Below are positions 53,368-61,876 of a stretch of 64,000 bases of DNA, in pieces. The stretch covers positions 1-64,000 of the forward strand of contig CAVVZC010000003.1 of the NCBI GenBank assembly GCA_963752565.1, read 5' to 3'. The DNA is from UBA11574 sp963752565. Lineage in GTDB: Bacteria > Desulfobacterota > Desulfobacteria > Desulfobacterales > UBA11574. The notes below the pieces were generated by a model. It was not told the origin of the DNA and made no database searches. It saw only the letters and a program-made list of their open reading frames with translations. The translations under genes were made by a program, and so were the position numbers. Every line of letters starts with the position of its first letter. Position 1 is the stretch's first letter.

Positions 53368-53745
53368 ATGAAAAAAGTTAAGATCTTTCTCTGGATAATC
53401 TTTCTCGGCTTTATCGCAATTGTCTTTTTGTCAAACAAAAATTATTTTTTTTATACAAAACAAAGTATGCAAATATTAGTTCCATTTGCCGAACCCTATC
53501 GATTCCAGGAGATGCCCAATGCCATCTATTTTCTTGTGTTTTTCCTCACAGGGTTTTTAATCGCTTATTTCATCAGTCTTTCCGGACGATTCAAATCGAA
53601 AAAAACCGTCAAAAATTTAAACGCAGCAGCCACTTCTCAACTGGAAGAAATTTCAGGACTTAAAAAGGAGATTGACTCATTAAAGGGCAGCGCTTTTAAC
53701 AGCAATACAGCGCCCGAAGATCAAAACATAACCGGCACGACCTAA
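53368..53745 (+). CDS. LapA-domain membrane protein
   Basis: A 125-residue protein with two helices (about 5-21 and 49-73) around a short periplasmic loop, then a cytosolic coiled segment (LEEISGLKKEIDSLKG, about 92-107). This is the LapA (DUF1049) layout; E. coli LapA acts in LPS assembly with LapB. AAAGGAG precedes the ATG. Assignment rests on topology more than on motifs. Confidence 0.7.
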   Translation: MKKVKIFLWIIFLGFIAIVFLSNKNYFFYTKQSMQILVPFAEPYRFQEMPNAIYFLVFFLTGFLIAYFISLSGRFKSKKTVKNLNAAATSQLEEISGLKKEIDSLKGSAFNSNTAPEDQNITGTT

Positions 53746-53803
53746 ACTTTCATTGATCCTTTTAAAAAACCAAGGTGCACAAACCGGAAACATAAAAATT
53801 TTT

Positions 53804-53880
53804 ATCACGAAAGTACGAAAATTCGAAAACACGGAAAAGATGATGTATTTTGTGCTTTCTTTTTTTCGTGTTTTCGTGAT
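53804..53880. repeat. Inverted repeat of CGTGTTTTCGTG type before mutS
   Basis: ATCACGAAAGTACGAAAA at 53804 is matched by TTCGTGTTTTCGTGAT ending at 53880, so the whole folds on itself. It fills the 144-base gap between the LapA-like gene and mutS and may act as a transcript hairpin. Confidence 0.6.
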
Positions 53881-53898
53881 TTTATTTGTTTGGGCCAT

Positions 53899-56526
53899 AT
53901 GAAACTTTTGAAGAAAACTCCCATGATCAAACAGTATCTGTCCATCAAGGAAAAGTATGCGGATACGATACTCTTTTACAGGATGGGAGATTTTTATGAA
54001 ATGTTTTTTGAGGATGCCGAAGTTGCATCCAAGGCCCTTGAAATCACCTTAACTTCTAGAAACAAGAAAGATGAATTTCCGATTCCCATGTGCGGTGTAC
54101 CGTACAAGGCTGTCCAGGGGTATATCGCCCGCCTTATAGGTCAGGGTTACAAAGTTGCAATATGTGATCAGGTTGAAGATCCTGCCCTGGCTAAAGGTTT
54201 GGTCAAAAGGGAAGTCGTTCGTGTTATCACACCGGGAATGATCCTGGACAATGAACTGCTGGATGAAAAGTCAGATAATTATGTTCTTGCTCTGGCCCGC
54301 AACGAGGATACTGTCGGACTTAGCTATTTGGATATTTCAACCGGAGTTTTTCGGGTTACGGAGTCCCATGATATGAATTCAATTGTTGACGAGGCACTTC
54401 GAATATCTCCCAGTGAAGTTCTCTTGCCGGAATCGTCCAAAACCGACCGGTTTTTTTCACCGATTCTAAACGCCATGGCGGACCGATCCATAACCTTTAT
54501 ATCTGACACCCCATTTAAGTTCGGCCGTGGACGTGAAAGACTTGTTGATCAGTTCAAAACCCTTTCCCTTGAAGGTTTTGGTTGCGAACATTTAAAGGCG
54601 GGTGTCCGTGCGGCCGGTGCACTTGTATTTTATATTAGAGAAACTCAAAAACAAAAAATTGAACATTTATCAGGTATTGAATCATATTCCCTTAGTAACT
54701 ACCTTATTGTTGATGATATAAGCTTTCGTAATCTTGAGATAAATAAAAATATACTCACAGGATCCAGGCAAGGAACATTGCTTGGTATTATGGATCGTAC
54801 GGTTACGGCCATGGGGGGCAGGCTGTTGAAAAGATGGATCAGGTATCCGCTGATGGATGTCCCCGAGATAGAATCCAGGCATCACGCCGTTGAAGAGGTA
54901 AAAGCCAAGGTACCGATTCGCCGGAATATCCGAGAAAAATTAAAATCGGTGTATGATCTTGAACGTCTCGGAAGTAAAATTGCCATGGGCCAGTCAAATG
55001 CCCGGGATCTTGTTGCGCTGAAACATTCTTTGAACAGTTTGCCGGATATATGGTCTTTGCTTTCAAACCTTAATTCAGAACGCTTTAAATGTGATCAGAA
55101 TATCGACAGCTTGTGTAAACTGGCCGGCCTGATCGGTAGCGCCATACGTGAAGATGCACCACCGACAATTAATGAAGGCGGTATCATCAAAACCGGCTAC
55201 AATGCTGAACTCGATGAGCTTATTTCCATGAGTCGGGACGGGAAAAAGTGGCTGGCCAGACTCGAGACAAAAGAGAAGGATGCAACGGGAATCAGCACTC
55301 TTAAAGTAAGGTATAACAAGGTGTTCGGATACTTTATAGAGATTCCCAAAGCCCGATCGGAAGATGTTCCTTTGCACTATGTTCGCAAACAGACGCTTGT
55401 GAATGCAGAGCGTTATATTACCGATGAACTGAAAAAGTACGAAACAAAAGTTCTGGGTGCTGAAGATCAACGGGCCGTCCTTGAATACCAATTGTTTGAT
55501 CAGATAAAAGATGAGGTGATAAAGAACAATGTCGCCGTTCAACAGGTGGCACATTTCATAGCCCGTTTGGATTGTTTGCTGAACCTGGCTGAAGTTGCCG
55601 ACCAAAATGACTACCACCGGCCGGAGTTTAACACCACGGGGCATATTCTGATTGAGGACGGTCGTCATCCGGTGGTGGAAAAAATGATTACCGGAGAACG
55701 TTTTGTGCCAAACACCATCCAGATGGATGATACTGAAAATCAAATACTGATTATCACCGGTCCCAACATGGCCGGCAAATCGACGGTTCTTAGACAGGTG
55801 GCGCTGATGGTACTTATGGCCCAAATGGGCTCTTTTATACCTGCAGCACGGGCTTCAATGAGTGTTACGGACAGAATCTTTACACGGGTGGGGGCACTGG
55901 ACAATCTCTCTCAGGGCCAGAGCACGTTCATGGTCGAAATGCAGGAAACCGCCAATATTTTAAACAGCGCAACACAGAAAAGTCTCGTTATAATGGATGA
56001 AATCGGCAGAGGGACCAGCACCTTCGACGGACTCAGCATTGCATGGGCGGTTGCGGAATACCTCCATGATCTAAAGGGGCACGGTGTTAAGACGCTCTTT
56101 GCCACCCATTACCATGAATTGACGGAATTGGCACGTCTAAAACCCCGCTCAAAAAACTATAATATTGCCGTCAAAGAATGGAATGACGAAATTATTTTTC
56201 TAAGGAAGCTGGTAGAAGGGGGTACAAACAGAAGTTATGGAATACAGGTGGCTCGACTTGCGGGTATCCCCGGCCCGGTTATCCAGCGTGCCAAAAAGAT
56301 TCTTTTTGATATTGAAAATGATGAATACGGGTTGAGGGGATCATTTGCTCTGCCCGAAGATTTAAATGCTTCGGAAAAAAAGCATGTACAGCTTCATCTC
56401 TTTTCCAGGCCGGATCATTTCATCATAGAAAAATTGCAAAAGCTCGACATCTCGAAAATGACGCCGCTGGATGCTTTAAATTATCTCAATGAATTACAGG
56501 AGAAATCTAAAACCATTGTTCTTTAA
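53899..56526 (+). CDS. mutS: DNA mismatch repair protein MutS
   Basis: MutS binds mismatched DNA. Start 53899 gives 875 residues; a TTG at 53890 would add three. The N-terminal mismatch-binding motif FYRMGDFYEMF with the intercalating phenylalanine and its glutamate is present, followed by connector, core and clamp domains. The ATPase has Walker A GPNMAGKST (621-629), Walker B LVIMDEIGRGTSTFDG and the HYHEL switch. The C-terminal region is short. It overlaps the amidase gene by 38 bases. Confidence 0.97.
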   Translation: MKLLKKTPMIKQYLSIKEKYADTILFYRMGDFYEMFFEDAEVASKALEITLTSRNKKDEFPIPMCGVPYKAVQGYIARLIGQGYKVAICDQVEDPALAKGLVKREVVRVITPGMILDNELLDEKSDNYVLALARNEDTVGLSYLDISTGVFRVTESHDMNSIVDEALRISPSEVLLPESSKTDRFFSPILNAMADRSITFISDTPFKFGRGRERLVDQFKTLSLEGFGCEHLKAGVRAAGALVFYIRETQKQKIEHLSGIESYSLSNYLIVDDISFRNLEINKNILTGSRQGTLLGIMDRTVTAMGGRLLKRWIRYPLMDVPEIESRHHAVEEVKAKVPIRRNIREKLKSVYDLERLGSKIAMGQSNARDLVALKHSLNSLPDIWSLLSNLNSERFKCDQNIDSLCKLAGLIGSAIREDAPPTINEGGIIKTGYNAELDELISMSRDGKKWLARLETKEKDATGISTLKVRYNKVFGYFIEIPKARSEDVPLHYVRKQTLVNAERYITDELKKYETKVLGAEDQRAVLEYQLFDQIKDEVIKNNVAVQQVAHFIARLDCLLNLAEVADQNDYHRPEFNTTGHILIEDGRHPVVEKMITGERFVPNTIQMDDTENQILIITGPNMAGKSTVLRQVALMVLMAQMGSFIPAARASMSVTDRIFTRVGALDNLSQGQSTFMVEMQETANILNSATQKSLVIMDEIGRGTSTFDGLSIAWAVAEYLHDLKGHGVKTLFATHYHELTELARLKPRSKNYNIAVKEWNDEIIFLRKLVEGGTNRSYGIQVARLAGIPGPVIQRAKKILFDIENDEYGLRGSFALPEDLNASEKKHVQLHLFSRPDHFIIEKLQKLDISKMTPLDALNYLNELQEKSKTIVL

Positions 56527-58216
56527 TACCCAAAAACCATTTTTTTCATCTATTCTTATCCTATGTATGCTTTTTTTGATGTGGCCAAAGGTATTATCTG
56601 CAGCCACGGCAAGGGACAAGTATTACAAGGCTGAAGCCTGTTATAAAAAACTTCGACATAATCCCAAAAAACAGAAATATCGAGATAAATGGCTGGGCTG
56701 TATTAATAAGTTTGAAGCGGTCTACCGCCACGACACCAAAGGTCCATGGGCCTCTGCCGGGCTTTATATGTCCGGGCAGCTTTATCAGGAGCTATACAAG
56801 CGATCATTCAAAACATCTGACAAGGAAACGGCCATTGATATTTATGAACGTATTATAACCGATTTTCCAAAAAGCAAATACAAACAAAAGGCTGAATTTG
56901 CCTTGCGTCATATTTCACATAAAAAGACCTCAAAAAGACCTTCTAAAAAAGAAATGCCTAAAAAAGATGTTGCCAGGGTTCCCGAGGACAGTATTGAAGC
57001 GGAAATTGGGAAATTAACCTCAACACCCCCTCCGGTTAAAAAAGATTTAAAAGGGTCTATAGATAAGGATGCTACGGTTTTAGGGCTCAGATACTGGTCA
57101 AATCCAAGTTACACCCGGGTTGTGGTCGATGCAGACAAAGACGTGTCGTATGCCCATAGACTTCTCAAAAAAGATGCGTCGATCAATAAACCCCAGCGAT
57201 TGTATATCGATCTAAACAACAGCAGGTTGGGAAAAGACATCAAAAAAATTGTTCCAATCAACGATGATCTCCTCATTGACGCGCGAGCCGGCCAGTATGC
57301 ATCCAACCGGGTTCGGGTGGTCGTGGATATCAAGTCTTTTCAAACATATAAAATATTTTCGCTTAAAAATCCGTTTCGGATCGTTATAGACGTCTGGGGA
57401 AGGCAAAAGCCGGCACAGCCGGTGATAAAGGTGGGTAAAAAGAATGCCAAGATTCCAGCAGGTGCCCTGGCAAAACAGCTGGCTCTGGGCGTAAAACGAA
57501 TTGTCATCGATCCGGGTCACGGCGGACGTGATTACGGCGCTCCGGGATATTTTAGGGGGGTTCATGAAAAAGATGTTGTCCTGAAACTTGCCCGGCGGCT
57601 TGCAAAAAAAATTCGCAAAGAGCTGAACTGTGAAGTCTTCATGACCCGAAATAGCGATCGAAACCTGACGTTGGAGGAGCGAACCGCCATCGCAAACACA
57701 AAAAATGCAGACCTGTTTATCTCCATACACACCAATGCCGCCCGGGATAGAAGGGCCTATGGCATCGAGACGTTTTTTCTGAATCTGGCCACGGATAATG
57801 ATGCCATTTTGGTTGCTGCAAGAGAAAATGCGACTTCAACCAAAAATATCAGCGATCTGGAAACCATTTTGAGCGATCTTATGCAAAATGCCAAGATCAA
57901 TGAATCGAGCCGTCTGGCGGTTCATGTCCAGAAATCGATACATCGTCATTTAAGAAAGCACTACAGCAAAATAAATAGCAAAGGTGTAAAACAGGCGCCC
58001 TTTTATGTTCTTCTGGGGGCTCAGATGCCCGCCATACTCATTGAAGCATCTTTTATCAGCAATCCCAGAGAATGTAAAAGACTGAACAATAGAGCGTATC
58101 AGGATCGAATGTCGGAGGCTATCGTTAAGGGAATCAAGGCATATATCAAGGATACGAACCCGACGGCATTGATGGAAGAAAACCCCAACCCGGTTTCAAA
58201 GAGATACGGAGGTTAA
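56489..58216 (+). CDS. N-acetylmuramoyl-L-alanine amidase, AmiC-like
   Basis: A 575-residue periplasmic amidase that cleaves the MurNAc-peptide bond, often during cell separation. Order: signal segment (about 18-37), a TPR-like helical region (about 42-150), a Lys-rich linker, an AMIN domain (about 190-290, WSNPSYTRVVVDADKDVSY) and Amidase_3. H344 in IDPGHGGRDYG starts the zinc site, with further ligands in GVHEKD and SIHTNAA and the catalytic glutamate in ILIEASFISN. The start overlaps mutS. AMIN domains localise such enzymes at division sites in other bacteria. Confidence 0.92.
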   Translation: MNYRRNLKPLFFNTQKPFFSSILILCMLFLMWPKVLSAATARDKYYKAEACYKKLRHNPKKQKYRDKWLGCINKFEAVYRHDTKGPWASAGLYMSGQLYQELYKRSFKTSDKETAIDIYERIITDFPKSKYKQKAEFALRHISHKKTSKRPSKKEMPKKDVARVPEDSIEAEIGKLTSTPPPVKKDLKGSIDKDATVLGLRYWSNPSYTRVVVDADKDVSYAHRLLKKDASINKPQRLYIDLNNSRLGKDIKKIVPINDDLLIDARAGQYASNRVRVVVDIKSFQTYKIFSLKNPFRIVIDVWGRQKPAQPVIKVGKKNAKIPAGALAKQLALGVKRIVIDPGHGGRDYGAPGYFRGVHEKDVVLKLARRLAKKIRKELNCEVFMTRNSDRNLTLEERTAIANTKNADLFISIHTNAARDRRAYGIETFFLNLATDNDAILVAARENATSTKNISDLETILSDLMQNAKINESSRLAVHVQKSIHRHLRKHYSKINSKGVKQAPFYVLLGAQMPAILIEASFISNPRECKRLNNRAYQDRMSEAIVKGIKAYIKDTNPTALMEENPNPVSKRYGG

Positions 58217-58219
58217 CTT

Positions 58220-59011
58220 ATGGAATATAAAAACATCATATTTCAAATAGAAGAACAGATCGCAACAATTACCTTTAACAGGCCCGAGGTTTTGAATGCA
58301 TTAAATGAAGCATCGCTGAAAGAGTTTTCACATGCCATTGATAAAGTTGCCGGGGACGAGGACATCAGAGTTCTTATCCTGACCGGTGCCGGAGATAAAT
58401 CTTTTGTTGCCGGGGCGGATATCACGGAGTTTTTAAAGTTTAATGCCCTTAAAGCAAAAATTTTTTCCGAAATGGTACACGGTATTGTCAATAAACTGCA
58501 AGAGCTGCCGATACCCGTTATAGGTGCGGTTAACGGTTTTGCCTTGGGTGGCGGATGTGAGGTTGTCATTGCGTGTGACTTTATTTATGCATCTGAAAAC
58601 GCAATGTTCGGTTTGCCGGAAATTATTCTGGGAATTATTCCCGGATGGGGCGGCACCCAGAGACTGCCCAGACTCATCGGAAAAAACAGGGCCAAAGAAA
58701 TGATATTTACCGGAAAAATGATTCCCGCAGCCGAAGCACAAACCATGGGGTTGGTCAATAAGGTATGTGCACAGGATCAACTCATGGATGAAGTCCTTAA
58801 TGTCGCCAAGATCATTGTTTTAAAAGGAAAAGTCTCAGTTCGTGCAGCAAAACAGGCCATCAACACCGGCATGGATGTCGATCTCAAGACAGGATGTCGT
58901 ATTGAAACCGATGCATTTGCCATCTGCTTGGCAAGTTCCGATGCAAAGGAGGGGATACAGGCTTTTCTTGAAAAACGCGCAGCTGATTTCAAAGGGGGTT
59001 TGCAGGAATAA
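58220..59011 (+). CDS. Enoyl-CoA hydratase/isomerase (crotonase family)
   Basis: A 263-residue crotonase-fold enzyme, likely adding water to trans-2-enoyl-CoA such as crotonyl-CoA in fatty or organic acid oxidation. VLNALNEAS, FVAGADITEF and GGGCEVVIACDFIYASENAMFG form the oxyanion hole and the first catalytic glutamate region. LPEIILGIIPGWGGTQRLPR holds the second. GGAGG precedes the ATG, three bases after the amidase stop. Substrate cannot be assigned. No other beta-oxidation genes are adjacent. Confidence 0.9.
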   Translation: MEYKNIIFQIEEQIATITFNRPEVLNALNEASLKEFSHAIDKVAGDEDIRVLILTGAGDKSFVAGADITEFLKFNALKAKIFSEMVHGIVNKLQELPIPVIGAVNGFALGGGCEVVIACDFIYASENAMFGLPEIILGIIPGWGGTQRLPRLIGKNRAKEMIFTGKMIPAAEAQTMGLVNKVCAQDQLMDEVLNVAKIIVLKGKVSVRAAKQAINTGMDVDLKTGCRIETDAFAICLASSDAKEGIQAFLEKRAADFKGGLQE

Positions 59012-59355
59012 ATCTATTATCATAACACATCAGGGCCAGGTCGTTTAAACAAGTAATTGCTTGGAATAAATAAAGTTACTGGCTTATGAAAATCATGAAA
59101 ATTCCAAGCACCAAAATACAAATTTCAAATAAATCTCAATAACCGAAATTCAAAATTCAAAACAGATGGAATGACGGCGATACATCCAATAAGTGATCGA
59201 AATGTTTTGGTCATTGGAATTTGCAATTTTGATATTGTTTGTAATTTGAGTATTGTGATTTGGGATTTTAGTGCCGTATCCGGGAAAGCAAATCGCTTCT
59301 ATCTGAATCAGTTAGAGTTGACTTTGACGAATCCTTGCATAACACATCTTTTTCC
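59012..59355. repeat. Intergenic region with AT-rich repeat, family 1, copy 4
   Basis: 59101-59270 is the fourth family 1 copy. It has ATTCCAAGCACCAAAATAC at one end and GTTTTGGTCATTGGAATTTG (59204-59223) as the inverted inner part, but the centre is diverged. No gene is seen in 59012-59355. The paaK leader promoter starts right after. Confidence 0.7.
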
Positions 59356-59384
59356 TTGACATATTGTGATCCATCCAATATAGA
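59356..59384 (+). promoter_or_regulatory. Sigma-70-type promoter of the paaK leader
   Basis: TTGACA (59356-59361), exactly 17 bases, TATAGA (59379-59384). Transcription should start near 59391, about 40 bases before the leader peptide ATG. Five of six -10 bases and all six -35 bases match consensus. Confidence 0.75.
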
Positions 59385-59431
59385 GCTTCAAACAAAGATG
59401 ACATAATAACTTTAATTTTCAGGATCTAACA

Positions 59432-59518
59432 GATGCGGTTTCGGTTTTTCTACGTTGGTTTTTTTTGTTTTTTGGATGGCTTCTTTTTTAGGAAGTCTAT
59501 CCATGTGTCGGCAAGGTA
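59432..59518 (+). CDS. Phenylalanine-rich leader peptide of the paaK attenuator
   Basis: A 28-codon frame with ATG at 59432 and TAG at 59516-59518. Nine of 28 residues are Phe: positions 3, 5-6, 10-11, 13 and 17-19, with Tyr at 7. It begins MRFRFFYVGFF. AGGA eight bases upstream can act as ribosome-binding site. This composition is what E. coli PheL and PheM leader peptides show, where scarcity of charged tRNA-Phe stalls the ribosome. It overlaps segment 1 of the downstream hairpin set. No protein function is expected beyond its translation. Confidence 0.75.
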
Positions 59519-59580
59519 GAAAAGAACCAACTTGTTAAAAACCATGGGTAGACAAAAAAAGAAACCCATGGTTTTCTTTT
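59473..59580 (+). promoter_or_regulatory. Attenuator: competing hairpins ending in a terminator
   Basis: Segment 1 GGATGGCTTC (59473-59482, inside the leader peptide) can pair with segment 2 GAAGTCTATCC (59491-59501). Segment 2 can instead pair through TATCCATG (59497-59504) with CATGGGTA (59542-59549). That would break the terminator AAAACCATGGGT/ACCCATGGTTTT (59537-59548 with 59563-59574), which is followed by CTTTTT to 59580. An outer pair GTTGGTT/AACCAAC (59453-59459 with 59524-59530) also exists. This is the 1-2-3-4 arrangement of amino-acid biosynthetic attenuators. Segment choice is by eye. Confidence 0.7.
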
Positions 59581-59583
59581 TAA

Positions 59584-59617
59584 GGCCGTGGGTTTCAAAC
59601 CCGCGGCTTTTGTGTTT
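59584..59617 (+). terminator. Second terminator hairpin in the paaK leader
   Basis: GCCGTGGGTTT (59584-59594) pairs with AAACCCGCGGC (59596-59606, one wobble pair; the loop forms by opening the inner bases), followed by TTTTGTGTTTT. CCGTGGGTTT can also pair with AAACCCATGG (59561-59570) of the first terminator, so the two hairpins exclude each other in part. Between here and paaK (59618-59812) no further gene is seen. Confidence 0.65.
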
Positions 59618-59812
59618 TAAGAGAGCGAATAATTTTATTCAATATTGAGTTTAATATGAGACCTGGAAAAATGTCAAGTTTGTTCAATTGGGCAGGCGAA
59701 AATTTAACCATAGAATACAATGAGTTCGAGGATTAAAATTTGACCTCGCCGAAATTGGGCAAAGGACGTTTCAAAAGTCTCAATATAAACTGTTTCTGAA
59801 AGGAGTATTGTA

Positions 59813-61114
59813 ATGATTCTCGACATCGGATTCGAAACCATGCCAAAAGAAGATCTCGAGGCCATCATATTGCGACGGCTCAAGGCAACGATCGATCGTG
59901 TCTACGCAAATGTAACGTTTTATCGTAAAAAATTTGAAGAAAACAATCTAACACCCAATGACATTCAGTCCCTTGAAGATTTAAAACGAATTCCGTTTAC
60001 CGTAAAAGAGGATTTGAGGGACAATTACCCTTTCGGCATGTTTGCCGTTCCCATGGACAATGTCGTTCGTATCCATGCCTCGTCCGGCACCACAGGAAAA
60101 CCCACTGTTGTCGGGTATACGGCCAGGGATGTCAATACATGGGCTGAACTGATGGCCAGGTCACTGGCCGCCGGCGGAGCGACACGCGAAGACATCATTC
60201 ACAATGCTTATGGATATGGACTTTTTACGGGAGGTCTGGGAATCCACTATGGGGCGGAAAAACTCGGTGCTTCCGTCATTCCGGTGTCAGGAGGTAATAC
60301 AAAGCGGCAAATTGTCATCATGAAGGATTTTGGTCCTACAATATTGACGGCGACGCCCTCGTACGCGCTTCACCTCTCGGAAGTCGCCGAAGATCTGGGC
60401 GTATCTTTTGAGGATTTTAAATTTAAATTTGGAATATTCGGGGCTGAACCCTGGTCTGAAAATATGCGTGAAGAGATCGAACGAAAGCTGAACCTGGTTG
60501 CTGTGGATATTTACGGCTTAAGCGAGGTGATTGGACCCGGAGTTGCCATTGAGTGTCATGAAGGGAAACAAGGCCTTCACATATTTGAAGATCATTTTAT
60601 TCCTGAAATCATTAACCCTGCAACAGGAGAAGTTCTCCCTCACGGTGAAACCGGTGAACTTGTTTTTACGACCATCACCAAGGAAGCATTTCCAGTTATC
60701 CGTTACAGGACGCGCGACATTACGTCGCTGAATCCCGAGCCGTGTATATGCGGCCGGACCCATATCCGCATGAACAAGGTCAGCGGGCGTACAGACGACA
60801 TGTTGATCATCAGAGGCGTCAATGTGTTTCCGTCACAGATCGAAAGTGTTCTGATGGAAATGGAAGAAGTTGAACCGCATTATCAGCTTATTGTTGACAG
60901 AGAAGATAAGCTGGACACACTGACCGTTCTGCTTGAAGTCGGTGAACGTCTCTTTTCTGATGAAGTAAAACACCTTCAGGACCGGGAAAGGAAAATAGCA
61001 AAGAACATAAAAGATTATCTTGGCGTTTCAGCAAAAGTAAAGCTGGTAGAACCAAAGGCCATCGCTCGAAGCGAGGGGAAAGCGGTTCGAGTGATTGACA
61101 ATCGAAAGATATAG
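59813..61114 (+). CDS. paaK: Phenylacetate-CoA ligase
   Basis: PaaK activates phenylacetate or another aryl acid with ATP and CoA. It belongs to the adenylate-forming family. The 433 residues carry the nucleotide loop ASSGTTGKP (about 89-97), IFGAEPWSENMREEIE, DIYGLSEVIGPGVA, and the C-terminal SGRTDDMLIIRGVNVFPSQIE hinge. The final lysine motif lies in RSEGKAVRVIDNR. AAAGGAG precedes the ATG. The gene follows a Phe-responsive-looking leader and is followed by an ACT protein and a livK pseudogene. In this group such genes often cluster with indolepyruvate oxidoreductase, which is not in the window. Confidence 0.93.
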   Translation: MILDIGFETMPKEDLEAIILRRLKATIDRVYANVTFYRKKFEENNLTPNDIQSLEDLKRIPFTVKEDLRDNYPFGMFAVPMDNVVRIHASSGTTGKPTVVGYTARDVNTWAELMARSLAAGGATREDIIHNAYGYGLFTGGLGIHYGAEKLGASVIPVSGGNTKRQIVIMKDFGPTILTATPSYALHLSEVAEDLGVSFEDFKFKFGIFGAEPWSENMREEIERKLNLVAVDIYGLSEVIGPGVAIECHEGKQGLHIFEDHFIPEIINPATGEVLPHGETGELVFTTITKEAFPVIRYRTRDITSLNPEPCICGRTHIRMNKVSGRTDDMLIIRGVNVFPSQIESVLMEMEEVEPHYQLIVDREDKLDTLTVLLEVGERLFSDEVKHLQDRERKIAKNIKDYLGVSAKVKLVEPKAIARSEGKAVRVIDNRKI

Positions 61115-61160
61115 GGTGAAGGTTCAGAGTTCAAGGTTCAGGGTTCAGGGTTTGCTCGCT

Positions 61161-61189
61161 TCACCGCAAGCGGCATCTTCGACCGGCGG
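61161..61189. repeat. 29-base exact repeat, second copy
   Basis: Identical to 32458-32486, starting TCACCGCAAGCGGCATC. It is preceded by short-period GGTTCAGGGTTCAGGG units (61121-61152). It belongs to the 330-base space between paaK and the ACT gene. Confidence 0.6.
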
Positions 61190-61280
61190 ATTCAAGAGAT
61201 CAGGGAGAAGTAAAGCTGAAAGCTTAAAGTAAAAAAATAAGTGACAAGTGACAAGTATTGAATGACTCACAATAACACGT

Positions 61281-61420
61281 CAATTGATCGTAAACAAAAT
61301 CGAGATAAAATAAGAATTTATATCTTATTGTTAATAAAGATATTAAAACGTAGTCGAAGCATCAAAAAGCTCATTAACACAAATATATAATGATCATCTC
61401 GGTTTTGTTTACGATCAATT
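61281..61420. mobile_element. 140-base inverted-repeat element, MITE-like
   Basis: The ends are 26-base inverted repeats, 61281-61306 and 61395-61420, with 25 of 26 matching; each outer end reads CAATTGATCGTAAACAAAA. The inside is AT-rich and has no useful frame. Partial end sequences occur alone at 49277-49295 and 63879-63896. It may be a non-autonomous transposon-like unit or a long hairpin. It stands just before the ACT gene. Confidence 0.55.
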
Positions 61421-61444
61421 GAGGTAACGATAAGGGGGACTGAT

Positions 61445-61876
61445 ATGCAGGCGGAACAGATTTCAGTCTTTTTGGAAAATAAGGCTGGACGTTTGGCTGA
61501 AGTGACAGGGATTCTTTCCGAAGCAAACGTGAACATCAGGGCGCTTGCCCTGGCGGACACATCCGATTTCGGTGTACTTCGTCTCATTGTAGACGATAAT
61601 ATAAAAGCGGTTAAGGCGCTTAAAAACCGTGGATTTACCGTGGGAAGAACCGCTGTTGTGGCAGTAGAAGTGGAAGACAGGCCCGGAGGTCTTCATCGAT
61701 TACTGAATATGTTTAACAAAGCCGAAATAAACGTGGAATACATGTATGCCTTTGTTCGGCACAGCGGTGAGAATGCCGTCATGATATTTCGATTCGACAA
61801 TATCGATGAGGCCGTTAGGGTACTTGAAGAAAACAAGGTAAAAGTCATTAACGGTAGTAGGGTGTATACCCTGTAA
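61445..61876 (+). CDS. Tandem ACT-domain protein
   Basis: A 143-residue protein of two ACT domains: residues about 3-70 (ISVFLENKAGRLAEVTGILSEANVNI) and about 73-140 (AVEVEDRPGGLHRLLNMFNKAEINV). ACT domains bind amino acids as regulatory ligands. Stand-alone tandem ACT proteins of this type are often next to paaK in anaerobes. It may sense an aromatic or branched-chain amino acid for the cluster. AAGGGGG lies before the ATG. Confidence 0.88.
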   Translation: MQAEQISVFLENKAGRLAEVTGILSEANVNIRALALADTSDFGVLRLIVDDNIKAVKALKNRGFTVGRTAVVAVEVEDRPGGLHRLLNMFNKAEINVEYMYAFVRHSGENAVMIFRFDNIDEAVRVLEENKVKVINGSRVYTL

